NCBI RefSeq assembly: GCF_016086655.4
Contig: NC_052139.2
Location: 23,626,002-23,690,001, forward strand
Direction: 5' to 3'
Length of the DNA: 64,000 bases
Origin: Lepeophtheirus salmonis
Lineage: Eukaryota > Arthropoda > Copepoda > Siphonostomatoida > Caligidae
Both the position numbers and the translations under genes were made by a program. This document shows positions 46,740-58,043 of this stretch, one piece after another; position 1 is the first letter of the stretch; the number at the start of each line of letters is the position of its first letter. The notes under the pieces are model-generated. The model saw only the letters and a program-made list of their open reading frames with translations, had not been told where the DNA came from and ran no database searches.

Positions 46740-47185
46740 AGATAGTGTCGACACAGTATTTAACTAAATTATCAGAGAACTAACAGTTACTTTAAGACAC
46801 TTTTTTAGTATTTTAACTTGGAATAACAAAAAAAAAAAAAAGATTCTAACTACTGAACTTAATCAGATTAAGTTAAAATATAAGAATAATTTATTGTTGT
46901 AAATTACAACGATATGGTCTAAGAATAAAAATGTAGTCTGGAGTCAATCTGGAGAAAAATAATTCAATTTTATTTGGTGTGGATATAAAGGGGTATGTCT
47001 GCAGGGTTATATATATTTTTTGGGAAGGGAGTACTTGGTTTTTCAGAATTGTTTTAACAAAAAAAAATCCAAAAGTTACAAATAATTGGGGAAAAAATTC
47101 AAAAATTAAATATTTCAGGGAAAAAAAAAATCAAAAATTCAGAAAACAATTTTAAATTGTTCGTAGAAAAGTTCAAACAATAAAA
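46740..47185. other. AT-rich low-complexity stretch
   Basis: Poly-A runs and AAAAATTCAAAAAT-like simple sequence near 47090-47150. No gene. Confidence 0.5.
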
Positions 47186-47189
47186 TATT

Positions 47190-48430
47190 TTGAAAAAACC
47201 TTACTTTACTCAAATACAATTGCTATTGTTTTGTTTAGCAAGAGAATGTATGTCTTATTGTCCTTCTTCCACTCACATCCACGTACATCCCTCCGGGTCT
47301 TTTCCAGTTCAATTTGCTTTCCTTGCTCCTATATTGCTCAAGTCCCATCACCTTCGCTTGGGTTACATTCTTCTCGTCGGACTTGGTTTCCAGTCCGTAC
47401 TCCTTCAATAGCTTTACAACTGTATTGACGACACGTCCATTGTGTTTAAATTAATTATGATGTCATTGAAGTAATGATCTGTAGAGTCTGACACAACCTC
47501 ATTTGTTGATATGACATATTATAATAGCGATTCCATTATCGGGGGGTTAATTGAGTTCATATTGATGTGATTTAGATATTATTTGTATCTCTTATGCGCA
47601 ACTTTTCCTAGTTACGATTTGCATATAAGCGCTTTTTAAATTCAATAACGCATTATTCGGTGGAAATTTCCTCCAGGAAATAATTTTTTCGATGCAGACG
47701 TCTTTGTCTGCTCTGTGCATGATACAAACTTGTTTGATTTTCTAAAGTCCACCAGGAGTCTTACTTGTTCTACGGGCATAATTGGTATGAATACACCTAA
47801 CTGTACCTTGCTTTCTTACAACACTCCATTTTCAAACCATCATTCCCTCTCTTTCTCAAACTTCTCATTTGATTTACAATTGAAAGTTACTCCGCATTTC
47901 CTCCAACACTTGATTTACGTCTTGATCCGCTCACACTGCCAGAGGTAAAATTGTTTGGTCCATGATCACACTATAGTTTGATGGAACATCGTTACCTAAC
48001 ACAATATCGACACCATCTACGAAATATCCGTACACTAAACAACTTACAACAAATGTCCTTCCATCCATTCCCATCTTCACAGTCGACTCTCCATTCTCCA
48101 ACATTATATATTTTGGCCAGTATCTTTTTCTTCGAAGGGTGATATTTTGTCTTGCCAATTGCTTGAGAACACTTGGTATCTACTATAACCCCAAACCTCC
48201 TACCTTCAATTATGACTATTATCTTTGCGGTTATAGGCTCGTCCGGTCGTTATGGGACGCTGCTGGCGCTGACAACGTCTCGGACCCATTTCCCTGACTT
48301 GAAGAAAACCAGCAATTTCATACACGTATTCTACTCTTCCACAAGTATATTCATGATGTAAAACCATAACGGACAAAGTTATTTTGTTCTTTTTCGCTCC
48401 AAACTTAAGATCAGGCTTGTACCCACTCAG
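47190..48430 (-). pseudogene. Gypsy-like protease-RT polyprotein fragment
   Basis: Down the minus strand there is an aspartic-protease-like block (AKIIVIIEGRRFGVIVDTKC, the usual DTG turned to DTK). It is followed by DGRTFVVSCLVYGYFVDGVD and VLGNDV, the 'GxDxILGxDxL' end of retroviral-type proteases. RT blocks are next: EKEREWWFENGVL, LGVFIPIMPVEQ, then LLVDFRKSNKFV ('vDFRxLNxxv'). After decayed palm sequence comes LKEYGLETKSDEKNVTQAKV (the 'L..fGl..K..E......LGL' block) and WKRPGG. Frames change repeatedly. The minus direction explains the less AT-rich composition here; plus-strand frames are shadows. Confidence 0.7.
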
Positions 48431-48434
48431 ACAT

Positions 48435-48780
48435 TTTCCGTTAAATCGTTCATTTTGTAAAAACTTTCTGTTAACCGTTATTTTTCTCGTTCATTTTTCT
48501 GTTCAGTCGTTCCTTTTTGAATTATTTCTTCATTAATTTAATATTTATCTAGTATAAAAAGTACAACCTACACAATACTCATAAATATATAAAGCCCATT
48601 TTGTTTCTCAATCCATAAAAATGAACCTCAAGGACGTAGCTAACTAAAAGCCAAACAGGCAATCTCAAGGGTCCTTATATGTACTGGGCTCCCTAGTAAA
48701 AATGATACTCTAAATTTATATAAAATTATGTCAAATTTAAACAATTGTTTGAATCAATGAGTGTTACTCCTGACGATGAG
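48435..48780. other. AT-rich stretch without recognised gene
   Basis: No supported feature. Confidence 0.4.
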
Positions 48781-48784
48781 TTGG

Positions 48785-50840
48785 AAAAAATACTCAAAAG
48801 ATGCAGAGGTTTTCTTAGAAATCATAGCTTGAAGATCCAAAAAAACAAAAAAAACGACGTGCATATATCGAAAGCCTCATATATAAGCAAAAGGCCAGAG
48901 TAGAAATATACCAAGAAGTTGAGGACTTGGTTGGAGAAGATACTGGAAGGAAAATAATCCGTTGTAGGTTAAAGATTGGAACTGAGTACTTTAAGGAGCA
49001 GATACCTAATCAAATAATCGAGAATTTAAAACAAAATAAAAAAGTTTGAAGACTCTGTTCAATAAGCAAGATAGGCTCACTGAAGACCCAAAAAAAAATT
49101 GCTGCAACTCTGAAACTCTACTACAAAAACCTTTGTAAGTGTACAGATTGCAATGAGGATAATCTGTGCCTGAAATGTAAGTACAATACAGCAGATTTTG
49201 TTGAAAATATAACTTGTACAAAGTGTAGTGATCAAATTCTGAATGAGGAAGACAAGAAATTCATGGGTACCAAAATTAGTACAGAGGAGATTTTGATTTA
49301 TTTGAAAAATTATAAAAAGAAGAATAAGTCACCTGGAATTTTAGGACACCCAATGAAGTTCTACATAACCTCTAGGGAATTTCTAGCTCCAATACTGAGT
49401 AGGGTATATGAGGAATATTTTGAGAAAGGACTCCTTCTAACTTTTATAGCAAAAGGTTTTATTTCTTTCATACCAAAAGGGAAAAAAGATTCCCGGAACG
49501 TACAACATCTTAGACAGATTACTCATTTAAATAGTAGTTATAAAATAATGACGGGGGTTTTAAGCAAAATTATACATCGATATTAGAATGGGGTTATCCC
49601 ACGCAGATCTATAGAGAACGCAGTGAGGAGTGTGCAAGACTTGTTGGAGGAAAAAGAAACTACTGCGATAGCAATTGACATTGAAAAAGCATTTGATTCG
49701 GTTTCAAACATTCACAGTATCATATCATTTAATTGCAAGAATTTTGGAGACATCTTTATTCGGTCTGTGGGGACATTGATTTGGAGAACAGAATATTGCA
49801 TATGTGGAAGTGGTCAACTAAGACATTTCAAGATCCAACGTTCTTGTAGATAATATATAATAATTTTGGTCGGAGTTATGAAAGTAGTGAAGACAGAAAT
49901 TTAGTTCTCAAGAAAGAGAAACATCAATTTAAGAATTAATGGAAGTGCTAGAAGGCTTTGGAAGTAAAAGTATAAAAAATAAATGAAAAGAAGACTGCAG
50001 TGATCACTATGGGGAGGGAACCCTAAGAAAAAAATCACAACTAGGAAATACTACACGGTCTAAACTATTAGGCATAGTGGTTGGGAGAACAAGCGACCTT
50101 AACTTTAGAAGAAATAGAAAGTAGAGTGAAACAAATTTACTTTCACTTTCAAAATTACTGTTTGGGTCTGCCTGGAAGAGTGCTTATATGAAATCAAATG
50201 ATGGTGTCCAAGATTAGTAATTTAATATGTTTTGTTCCATACAACACTGATGAAAAAGAAAACATAATTGACTGAATGAAGATAGGATTCATCTTTCATG
50301 GGAACATGTTTAGAAGATTAAATAGGAGTCAAAGTACATGGGCAAGCATCATAAAGGTGGATATGAAAAAAATATATGGTTAGGATCTTCATCACCATCC
50401 TGAATATGGTCATGTCAACCTTATTAAATTATTTAAAATGAAGGGAAGCTTTTGGTGTGGTATAGGTGCTGCATGTTCAAAATTGCTTGAGAATGTTTTA
50501 TTGGGTATGAAAGGAGCGGAACCTCTACTTCGAAACCCAAGAATATTGCAGATCTTTGGAGAACACGGTCAAGGCAACTCACTCAAAGAGCATGGAACGT
50601 CGTGGGGGACATGACATTGGAGGAGTTACGAAATGATGGACTGATTTCGATAAATGTATACGCATTTAAAAGAAATGCGTCGTTGGTTTGTATGAAAGCT
50701 AATATTATTACATTGAAATTTGTGTCTAAATTTTATAGACTATTATTGATTGAAAAGAAACCAAAAGCTCTGGATGCAAGTTTTAGTGATTATGAATGGT
50801 CTATTTTAAATAATAAACTAGTTTTAGATATGTAAATATT
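48785..50840 (+). pseudogene. Non-LTR retrotransposon, long decayed copy
   Basis: About 2 kb in consistent order. From about 48860 a coiled/basic segment (RAYIESLIYKQKARVEIYQE) leads through a cysteine-rich spacer (49134-49225) into an open frame with KKNKSPGILGHPMKFYITSR. The RT spacer continues with GFISFIPKGKKDSRNVQHLR. Motif A is AIAIDIEKAFDSVS at about 49660-49710. Motif C is not recognisable. Then KINEKKTAVITMGRE ('lk.N..KT.vi..G') lies at about 49970, and a thumb/C-terminal part runs on. The last open frame, 50602-50835, ends DYEWSILNNKLVLDM. Stops between blocks show it is inactive. Clade undetermined. Confidence 0.85.
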
Positions 50841-50899
50841 TTATGTAGGCATTTTGTAATTTATATTATTTTAAACATCTGTATGTTGGTTATTTTTTT

Positions 50900-52685
50900 T
50901 TGTTTTAGAGGGTAGTTATGTTGTTGTACTTTTAAGTGTTTACATTGAGGACAATACACCGCCCTAACTCCGGGCCAAGAAAAACCAAAAAAACAATTAA
51001 AATTGAGAAAATTACATACTTTTTTTATCTCCAAATCAATTCATAAAAAAATAGTACAAATTTAGCTATATCACAGATAGTTTAATACCTCTTATATTAT
51101 TTTTACTAGAACAACGTTGTTTATCATTGACATCAAGTAGTTTTAAACACAGCTATCAACTTTTTTTACTCATAAATACACTTGATGAAGTTTCATCAAG
51201 GTGTGATGAAAATTATATTTTTTATTCTTATCGATTATAAGCTCTAATTTGTCGTCAATGAAAACGCTCTATTTAAAAAATTTATTTTATATATTTTTGG
51301 GCGAAGTATTAATATTTCTTTAACTCAGAAACAGTTGAAAAAAAAACAACAACAGAATTTTATGCCCTCAATTTTTGTACATTATAATATTTATGTTAAT
51401 CAAAGAGTGATTATACCTGATTGTTATTAAATATTTATATTTTCCATATTCATGTTGCTTAACAGTGATTTTATCGATAACGTAGTAGGTTTATCAATAA
51501 TATGTCCTATTCAAATATCGATTTTTTTATATGTGTATGTTACGTTCTGGTATTAGTATTAATGAGATGGAATGGCCTTTGTCTGTATTTAGAAGGAATG
51601 ATCCACGTCTGTATTCAGTTCAAAAAGCCTGCTTATCCATTTCTCTGGTATCCATGTATACGCACATAGGCATTAAGTAGAACATGTTGTGTTTTTTTTA
51701 AATAAGTCACATAGGTATTCCACATTTAATATCTATTTTAATACTGAATGTAGTGGTTGGTAAAGCTTTAAACCAAGTAGTGAAACAAATACGAAAACAT
51801 CAAACATGTAAAAAATGTCATGGTCGGAGTTTAATTTTTTATCCTCCAGGGACAATAATTTGCTATTATTTTTATAATAAAAACACTACCTATAAAATAG
51901 AATATATTCGTGTATTAATACAAATTGATAGATTTGAGTCACAAATTTAGAAAGGAGAATACTGAATATATGATAATTCTAGTATTAATAAATAACTATT
52001 AACTTAACTATAGTTTAGTTATTTTTGTATAAACTGAATGAGGTAATAAGATGAACGTGTGTAAGTCTTCCGAGAATGGTTGGCTTGGTCAGCTCTGCAA
52101 CTTGTCCTTAAAGAGAGCGGATGAGCTTTTAGACCATATCAAGAGTAATTTTATTGAATAACTCTACAAGTACTTTACTTCCTACTATCGGATGATACCA
52201 ACTGGAAATTAGTCTACATGGTCTCCATGTTTTGGAGTAGTTCATTTCTAAAATTCACCAGGAGGTCCTTGAGGAGGATGGATTGAGTTTTTTTTCTCAG
52301 ACAAGGCTTCAAAATTCAAGGCTCCATCTTTAAGTCTCTCATGCAGTAATTCTCCGGAGGTGGAAAAATTGATGGAAATTCTTGAGGTTAAATTGGAAAT
52401 TGGGACAGCTCAATACTAGTATGCAATGGGAATGCTCTTTTCTTTAGACAGAAAAGAGGGCAAATGGACCCTGGACTACATGTGACAGATATTGATGGAA
52501 CCTTCAAGACAAAGCTACAGAAGAGACTGTTATTGAATTTTGAATATATTAAAATTTTTAGAATATAACACAGATGAAGTATATAAATTCCATTATAAAT
52601 GAAAAGAAATAAATTTCAAAAATTAACCTTGTTATGTATTTCTTCTTTTCAACTTGTTTGTTGTAAAACTTTTGATTGCTCTTTA
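50900..52685. other. AT-rich stretch without recognised gene
   Basis: Short frames only. Some less AT-rich sequence at 52040-52520 could be an unrecognised remnant upstream of the hAT-like motif near 52.7 kb, but no domain is visible in it. Confidence 0.4.
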
Positions 52686-52689
52686 GTTT

Positions 52690-52800
52690 TAGATTCATTT
52701 ATGGGAAGATACAGACTTCACACCTGCATCCCCATCTGAGAGGATATTCTCATGAAGATGTAAAACTATTTAGTCTGCAAGGATAACATAAAATAATTGA
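52690..52800 (+). pseudogene. Possible hAT dimerisation-motif remnant
   Basis: The frame reads DTDFTPASPSERIFS, close to the 'iPaSSaxsERvFS' signature near the C-terminus of hAT transposases. It is followed, after decay, by SARIT (usual 'SxxRxxL'). It is short and isolated, so it is tentative. Confidence 0.35.
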
Positions 52801-53186
52801 AATAATATATCGACAATTAACAATTTCAATTTAATTTCTTAAGTGGTTTGCAGTTAATGGTGTGTTCCTTTAGTTTTTATTAACTTATATATCTCATTTA
52901 TGACTATTTAATGTATCTATTTGTAATTTTAAATTTATATTAAAACATTATACAGTCGAATGATTTACAAGCTTCTTGGTATAATAATGCATTGAAGGTC
53001 AATTTTCGCCTATTAGGCGATCCTCTTATACAACAACTTATCAAATTCCACAAGGAAACTTGGCACCGAAAGCTAAGACCCAGAAGATAGATTGCAAGAT
53101 TATGGGAGCGAGTGGATCACTTCAAGAAAACACGGAGGTTAAAATTCAATATCTAAGGAGATACGACGGAATTGGGGCCTTATAAT

Positions 53187-53415
53187 TTAAAGGATATTTT
53201 GAACTGGATATTAACCACCCTGCAATAGCGATGCTGAAAAGGTACCTTCAGGCTTCCTGATTTCATCTCCGTAGGTAAACAATTGTAATCTTCAAAGATA
53301 GTATTAACAAATTTGCGAATAATTTGAGCAAAAGTTAGGCTTTCAGGGATAGTGATGTGTAATTTTATCTCCTCTAGATAATGTTATCCTTGATCGAACC
53401 TCCCATAAAAAAAAT
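53187..53415 (-). other. Duplicated coding-like segment, copy 2
   Basis: Aligned with 22858-23100 in the same orientation at roughly 80% identity by eye. The shared frame keeps ITFAQII.KFVNT, EDYNC, TEMK, PFQH.YCRV and QFKIS. The upstream part has a stop (after DNII), and the donor-like GTTAGT of copy 1 is lost here (GTGGTTAA). This copy looks like the decayed one. Confidence 0.45.
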
Positions 53416-53509
53416 GCCAAACACATACGTTTAAGCATCAGTATAAATTTTAAAAATATGGATATATTTCCCTGCCGATGAAGAGTACGAGTCTCTTAAA
53501 TTTGACTAT

Positions 53510-53580
53510 CATTTTAGGAAACTCAGGTTATTTTAATATTCAAAAATACACCCTGGCCACGGTTTGTGCAAGTGATCTTA
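53510..53580 (+). repeat. Dispersed repeat, single unit (copy E)
   Basis: TATTCAAAAATACACCCTGGCC followed by ACGGTTTGTGCAAG matches the internal unit of the 27.6 kb repeat (ATATCCAAAATACAACCTAG ... TGGATTGTGCAGGCC). Confidence 0.5.
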
Positions 53581-53584
53581 ACTA

Positions 53585-54555
53585 ATAATTATTTATTAAC
53601 TCAAATGAACGCTCACATAAATAATGGGTCAACTAGAGGACAAGTTAAAGATGTTATAGGATATAAGAAATGTTGAACTGACATGTTAACTTTTGCATCA
53701 AGTTACCCAGTGAACTGAAGTATATGACGGGATATTACTAAGGGATCCTTGATGCTCAAAGAAGCGCCTGTGCAATTTTTTTATGCCTATATGTTCCTAA
53801 CTATTCTAAAAATACAAAGGAAAATAGTGAAAAGTGGTTTTTAAAAAATGAATGTGAAACGATTATAATAAATTTAATATTTAAATTTTGCATACTTTTT
53901 TAAAAATATTAAGTTTACTTCGCGATGTAACATGGCGTTAGATTGCTTAATAAAAATACCGTTTGAATTTTGTTTTGATTATATTGAGATGGTTTTGTCT
54001 TCCCTCAATATACTATTTATTCCAATCATAGGTAAAATGACTGTATCTCTTGCACTAAATGAAAGTGTGTTTTTTTTAAATTTGTAAAAACGAATTCACT
54101 CATTTAGCTAAATACCTGAATAGATTTCCTTTAAAAAAATAGTTATTTAGATAAACAGCCGGTGGATGAAGATTTGTTTTAAGGAGCATTCCATGTCAAA
54201 CGACTGATAATTGAAATGTAAACCGATCCTCACATATTTAAATCATTTTAGCATACAATCTCACATTGACGGGTTAAATTTTGGCACATAATTTTTGTCG
54301 TTCATCCGTTATAGAAACTCGTACAAGTGCCTTTTTAACCAAAATTTTAAGTCTCGCTTTTATATCTTATTACCAAACGTTCTTATATATTTTTTTGTAC
54401 AAAACAATAACCTATTCAAATAGGGTACTGGACTAATTTAAAGTCTGAGGATTCCAAAAGTGAAGTCAAAACTAGAATATTTAAATGGCTTATGTCCTCA
54501 ATTTCAGTTTTAAAAAAATCTAAAATACACTGGCAAGTACTCGATGAAGAATAAA
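53585..54555. other. AT-rich stretch without recognised gene
   Basis: No supported feature before repeat copy 3. The minus frame at 54416-54802 mostly lies in that repeat and is not considered a gene. Confidence 0.4.
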
Positions 54556-54559
54556 AGCA

Positions 54560-55141
54560 ATTCCAACTGATTTTAGGAAAAAATGGCAAGGGAAAAAATG
54601 TCAAAGAAAAATGGCAAGATAAAAAAAAAGGAAAAGTTTCTAAATGGAAAAAATGGCAAGATTCTTTTAAACTGATATAATATCTATCACCAATATAATA
54701 TATAATAAGAGAAAAGAAAAATAAACAAACACGACAGTGGTTCCAATGGAAGGAGTGCTGATCACTTAATTCTCCGTTATTAATTACAATATCATTAGAC
54801 ATGATGGACTATTCATATTGGACAAGACTCTTGGATTGACAGACAAGCATTTGCAAAATACTAGGCAAGAGCAGCGATTTCCACTTCGTTATGATCCAAG
54901 ATGTGTCAGAAGAAGAGGTGGTTGGCTGTGGAGCGACAACCCACTAATAGGATTGGGGTAGGTATTCAAAGGTCGAGACGTTGGAGAGTGTGAGGAAAAC
55001 TGTAAAGCTCAGTACAGTTGGAGCAATCTGAAATTGCAATAGAACAATGGTATTCGTCTCTTCATAAACCTTCTTTCTTGTCCAAAGAGAACGAAACAAG
55101 CTGCATTACGTATTTATCTAAAAGACTCAAATTCTCGAAGT
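54560..55141 (-). repeat. Three-copy repeat, copy 3 (inverted)
   Basis: The reverse complement matches 39702-40270 almost base for base, starting at ACTTCGAGAATTTGAGTC (about 55141) and running to the AAAAATGGCAAG units near 54560-54660. The number and spacing of the CTTGCCATTTTTT units at the tail differ from copies 1 and 2. Confidence 0.9.
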
Positions 55142-55144
55142 TGT

Positions 55145-56720
55145 TTATCTAGGACTGTGGATTCATACTTCCAATGTATCTAGCAAAGTATGAGAACCAT
55201 ACAAAGTGACTTATATGCTCTTTCAACTTATTTTTAAGTGTATTTTTCTAGTATGATACTAAGACATTTGAATATGTAACTGCGTTTGTAATAAATAATA
55301 ATGGTATTCAGTGATATTTATCAGAGAATGTGAATATTATAACTCTATTTGTTCATTCATTTCTATTTAGAATGAGAATCCAGCTCCAACTTCATTAACT
55401 TGTAAAAAAAATATTAATGTAAATTCCTTTGTCAAGGGTTAATTCCATCCATTAATTAATTTATTGATTAAATGTAAATACATATTTTATGACGACAGAA
55501 ACCACTCTAAAAAAATTTATTCGACACTCATGTAATTATCTAATTTGGTTAATTTAGGTACGCATAGGTAGAGCCAACTCTATGGAAAGGTTTCAAGCTC
55601 TCAAAGATTTCAGGCGCCTTATATTTCTCTTAACTATATTGTATTTTAAAAGTTTGGCATTTGTGAAACTGTTGTGTCTATTTAACCTTTCAACTAGAGA
55701 GAAATACAATCTCTTTTATTTCTTTTGATCATGGTGGGTATTATTCCACTTTTGGTGATCATAAATATACTTATATTTTTTCAAAGGCCCTTCAAAAGTT
55801 CGTTTTATGAATAAAATATTTATTAACAAATTAGTAATTTCAATCGTTATTTTCGGCTTATGGATGTTTAAAAAATGCGTAACTTTCAAGTAATTTAGAT
55901 CTTATTCCATGGGAAAAAATCAATAAAAATTACATCTATCAATCTGTAATAAAATAAATATGTTTACTTAGGATTATCACAGTGTGAATATGATATATTA
56001 GTTATTATTTTAATGTAAAAACATATTAAACATAATATACACAAACAATTGGATAAATGAAGCGACCCATTTTTAATTTAGAAGTGTTTTTCATATACTT
56101 AGATTGATCTTCATTAATTAAAGACAGAAATACTTCCATGTTCTCTAAGAATACTACAAAAGAAGGGATCCAAGATACTTTATCCGTAACAAGAGATGCT
56201 TGAATTTCAATTTCTACGGGAATGATGGCAGATTGATACTTTATCCGAAGAAGAAAACCAAGCTAAGCCTCCAAAGAGAAGAGTCGACTCCTTCATTGGA
56301 TGGAAAATCTTATCAATCCATATATAACAATTAAATAGATTCAAGAATTGAAACTATGAAGGGATGTTTAAGAAGAGCTTAGAATTTAAATATTTCAAAT
56401 ATAGGATTATTTATTACGCAGTCATTATATGATATTGAAATTGTATACAATAAGATAATTTTGTTATGTGTTTGCTTTTACAACCCCATAAAATATAAGA
56501 TCACTCTCAAGAAATAAAATACCAAAACAAAAATCTTTAAAGATGCATATTTTTTGAATAGGGCTTTAAATAAAAAAAATATGGAATAATTTTCTATGAT
56601 ATTCCTTATCATAGAATGATGAATAAATTCAAAAAGTCTAAAGAAAAGAGTGTCGTTATTCAAATGCATGTATGCATTTCAAAATTGATGGATGGTGGTG
56701 TCCAAGGAGATGAAAGAAAC
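55145..56720. other. AT-rich stretch without recognised gene
   Basis: No domain, RNA gene or element end seen. Confidence 0.45.
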
Positions 56721-56721
56721 T

Positions 56722-56920
56722 GCAACTCCATCCTTCACACTGTTTTTTAATCCTCGGGCAGTCAGTGATAGTGGCTCCTGAGTGCAGAAGAGTCCTCTGA
56801 CATTATTCGGAGTGGGGTAACAAGCAAATCAATTTATTTCCTCCCGCACTCTGGAACGTCCATCGTGCCACTATCAATGACTGCCCGAGAACTAACAACC
56901 AGTGTGAAGGATGGAACTGC
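56722..56920. mobile_element. Foldback element, ~55-bp inverted arms
   Basis: Left arm 56722-56777 and right arm 56865-56920 are inverted repeats with about 49 of 56 positions pairing. Landmarks are CCATCCTTCACACTG and CTCGGGCAGTCA.TGATAGTGG. The inner part (AGTGCAGAAGAGT / GCACTCT) can extend the stem. The total is about 199 bp, GC-richer than its surroundings, with no coding frame. It abuts repeat copy 2 with only about one base between. Confidence 0.8.
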
Positions 56921-56921
56921 T

Positions 56922-57450
56922 GCTTCGTTCTCTTTGGACAAGAAGGAAGGTTTATGAAGAGACGAAGACCATCCTTCTATTGCAATTTCAGATTGCTCCA
57001 ACTGTACTGAGCTTTACAGTTTTCTTCCCACTCTCCAACGTCTCGACCTTTGACTACCTACCCCAATCCTATTAGTGGTTTGTCGCTCCACAGCCAACCA
57101 CCTCTTCTTCTGACACATCTTGGATCATAACGAAGTGGAAATCGCTGCTCTTGCCTAGTATTTTGCAAATGCTTGTCCGTCAATCCAAGAGTCTTGTTCA
57201 ATATGAATAGTCCATCATGTCTAATGATATTGTAATTAGTAACGGAGAATTAAGTGATTAGCACTCCTTCCATTGGAACCACTGTCGTGTTTGTTTATTT
57301 TTCTTTTCTCTTATTATTTATCATATTGGTGATAGATATTATTTCAGTTTAAAAGAATCTTGCCATTTTTTCCATTTAGAAACTTTTCCTTTTTTTTATC
57401 TTGCCATTTTTTCCATTGCCATTGTATCCCTTACCATTTTTTACTGACAC
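56922..57450 (+). repeat. Three-copy repeat, copy 2
   Basis: Matches 39750-40270 almost base for base from TTCGTTCTCTTTGG onwards. It lacks the first ~45 bp found in copies 1 and 3, being replaced there by the foldback element. It ends in CTTGCCATTTTTTCC-like units. Confidence 0.9.
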
Positions 57451-57459
57451 CCATTATTT

Positions 57460-58043
57460 TATTAATTATTTATGAAAAGAGAGAGTTGTTTGTGTACTCA
57501 TAAAAGACGGAGTGCAACAATGAGGGTGAATTATAATTTATAACGTATAAATGTATATCTTCGTTGGATTCAGAGATCTACAATGGTGTAATTCTTGTCT
57601 ATGTCTTTGCTATATATTATATGCAGAGTGGTATTTTTGTCTATTTCCTTCTTTTTACGACTGCTCCAATAAAACGTGATGACATCTAGGCTGTCCTCCA
57701 AAACAATCTCGAAATTATCATTTATCAGTTATCACTTCTCAGGATTACCACTATGATTTTGGATTTCATTTATTTACCCAGATCGGGAGGTCATATTTTC
57801 TACAACTCTGGTAATTGAAGTAACTCGAAGTAAAGACTAACAGTACGGTTATTTGATTGGCTCTTGAAAGGAGAAGGATTTTTGTTTTTTGTTTTTTGAA
57901 TGTTCTCTCAGCGGCTGTACGTGGATTTGTGTGTGTCTCTGGAAGTTTGCTCCTCTCTTTCTCTCTCCCTCTTTTTCTCAGTGCCTGTCCCCGTCCTTTT
58001 ATTTGTGTATTATTTAAATGTCTAATTTTAATTAGGGGGAATA
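57460..58043 (+). promoter_or_regulatory. CNOT7 upstream region and probable 5' UTR
   Basis: The 580 bp before the CNOT7 start has no other gene. It includes a pyrimidine-rich run (57950-58000) and ends CTAATTTTAATTAG|GGGGAATAATG. The CTAAT...TTAG just before the start codon looks like a branch point and acceptor, so an untranslated first exon may lie about 57.85-57.95 kb. No TATA box or initiator can be fixed from sequence alone. Confidence 0.35.

Noticed and set aside
47715..47948. 77-residue plus frame with a serine-rich look
   Set aside because: Antisense of the gypsy-like RT on the minus strand.
54416..54802. 128-residue minus frame (cysteine/phenylalanine-rich)
   Set aside because: It overlaps the three-copy repeat. 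The other copies do not keep the frame, and the composition follows from CTTGCCATTTTTT units.
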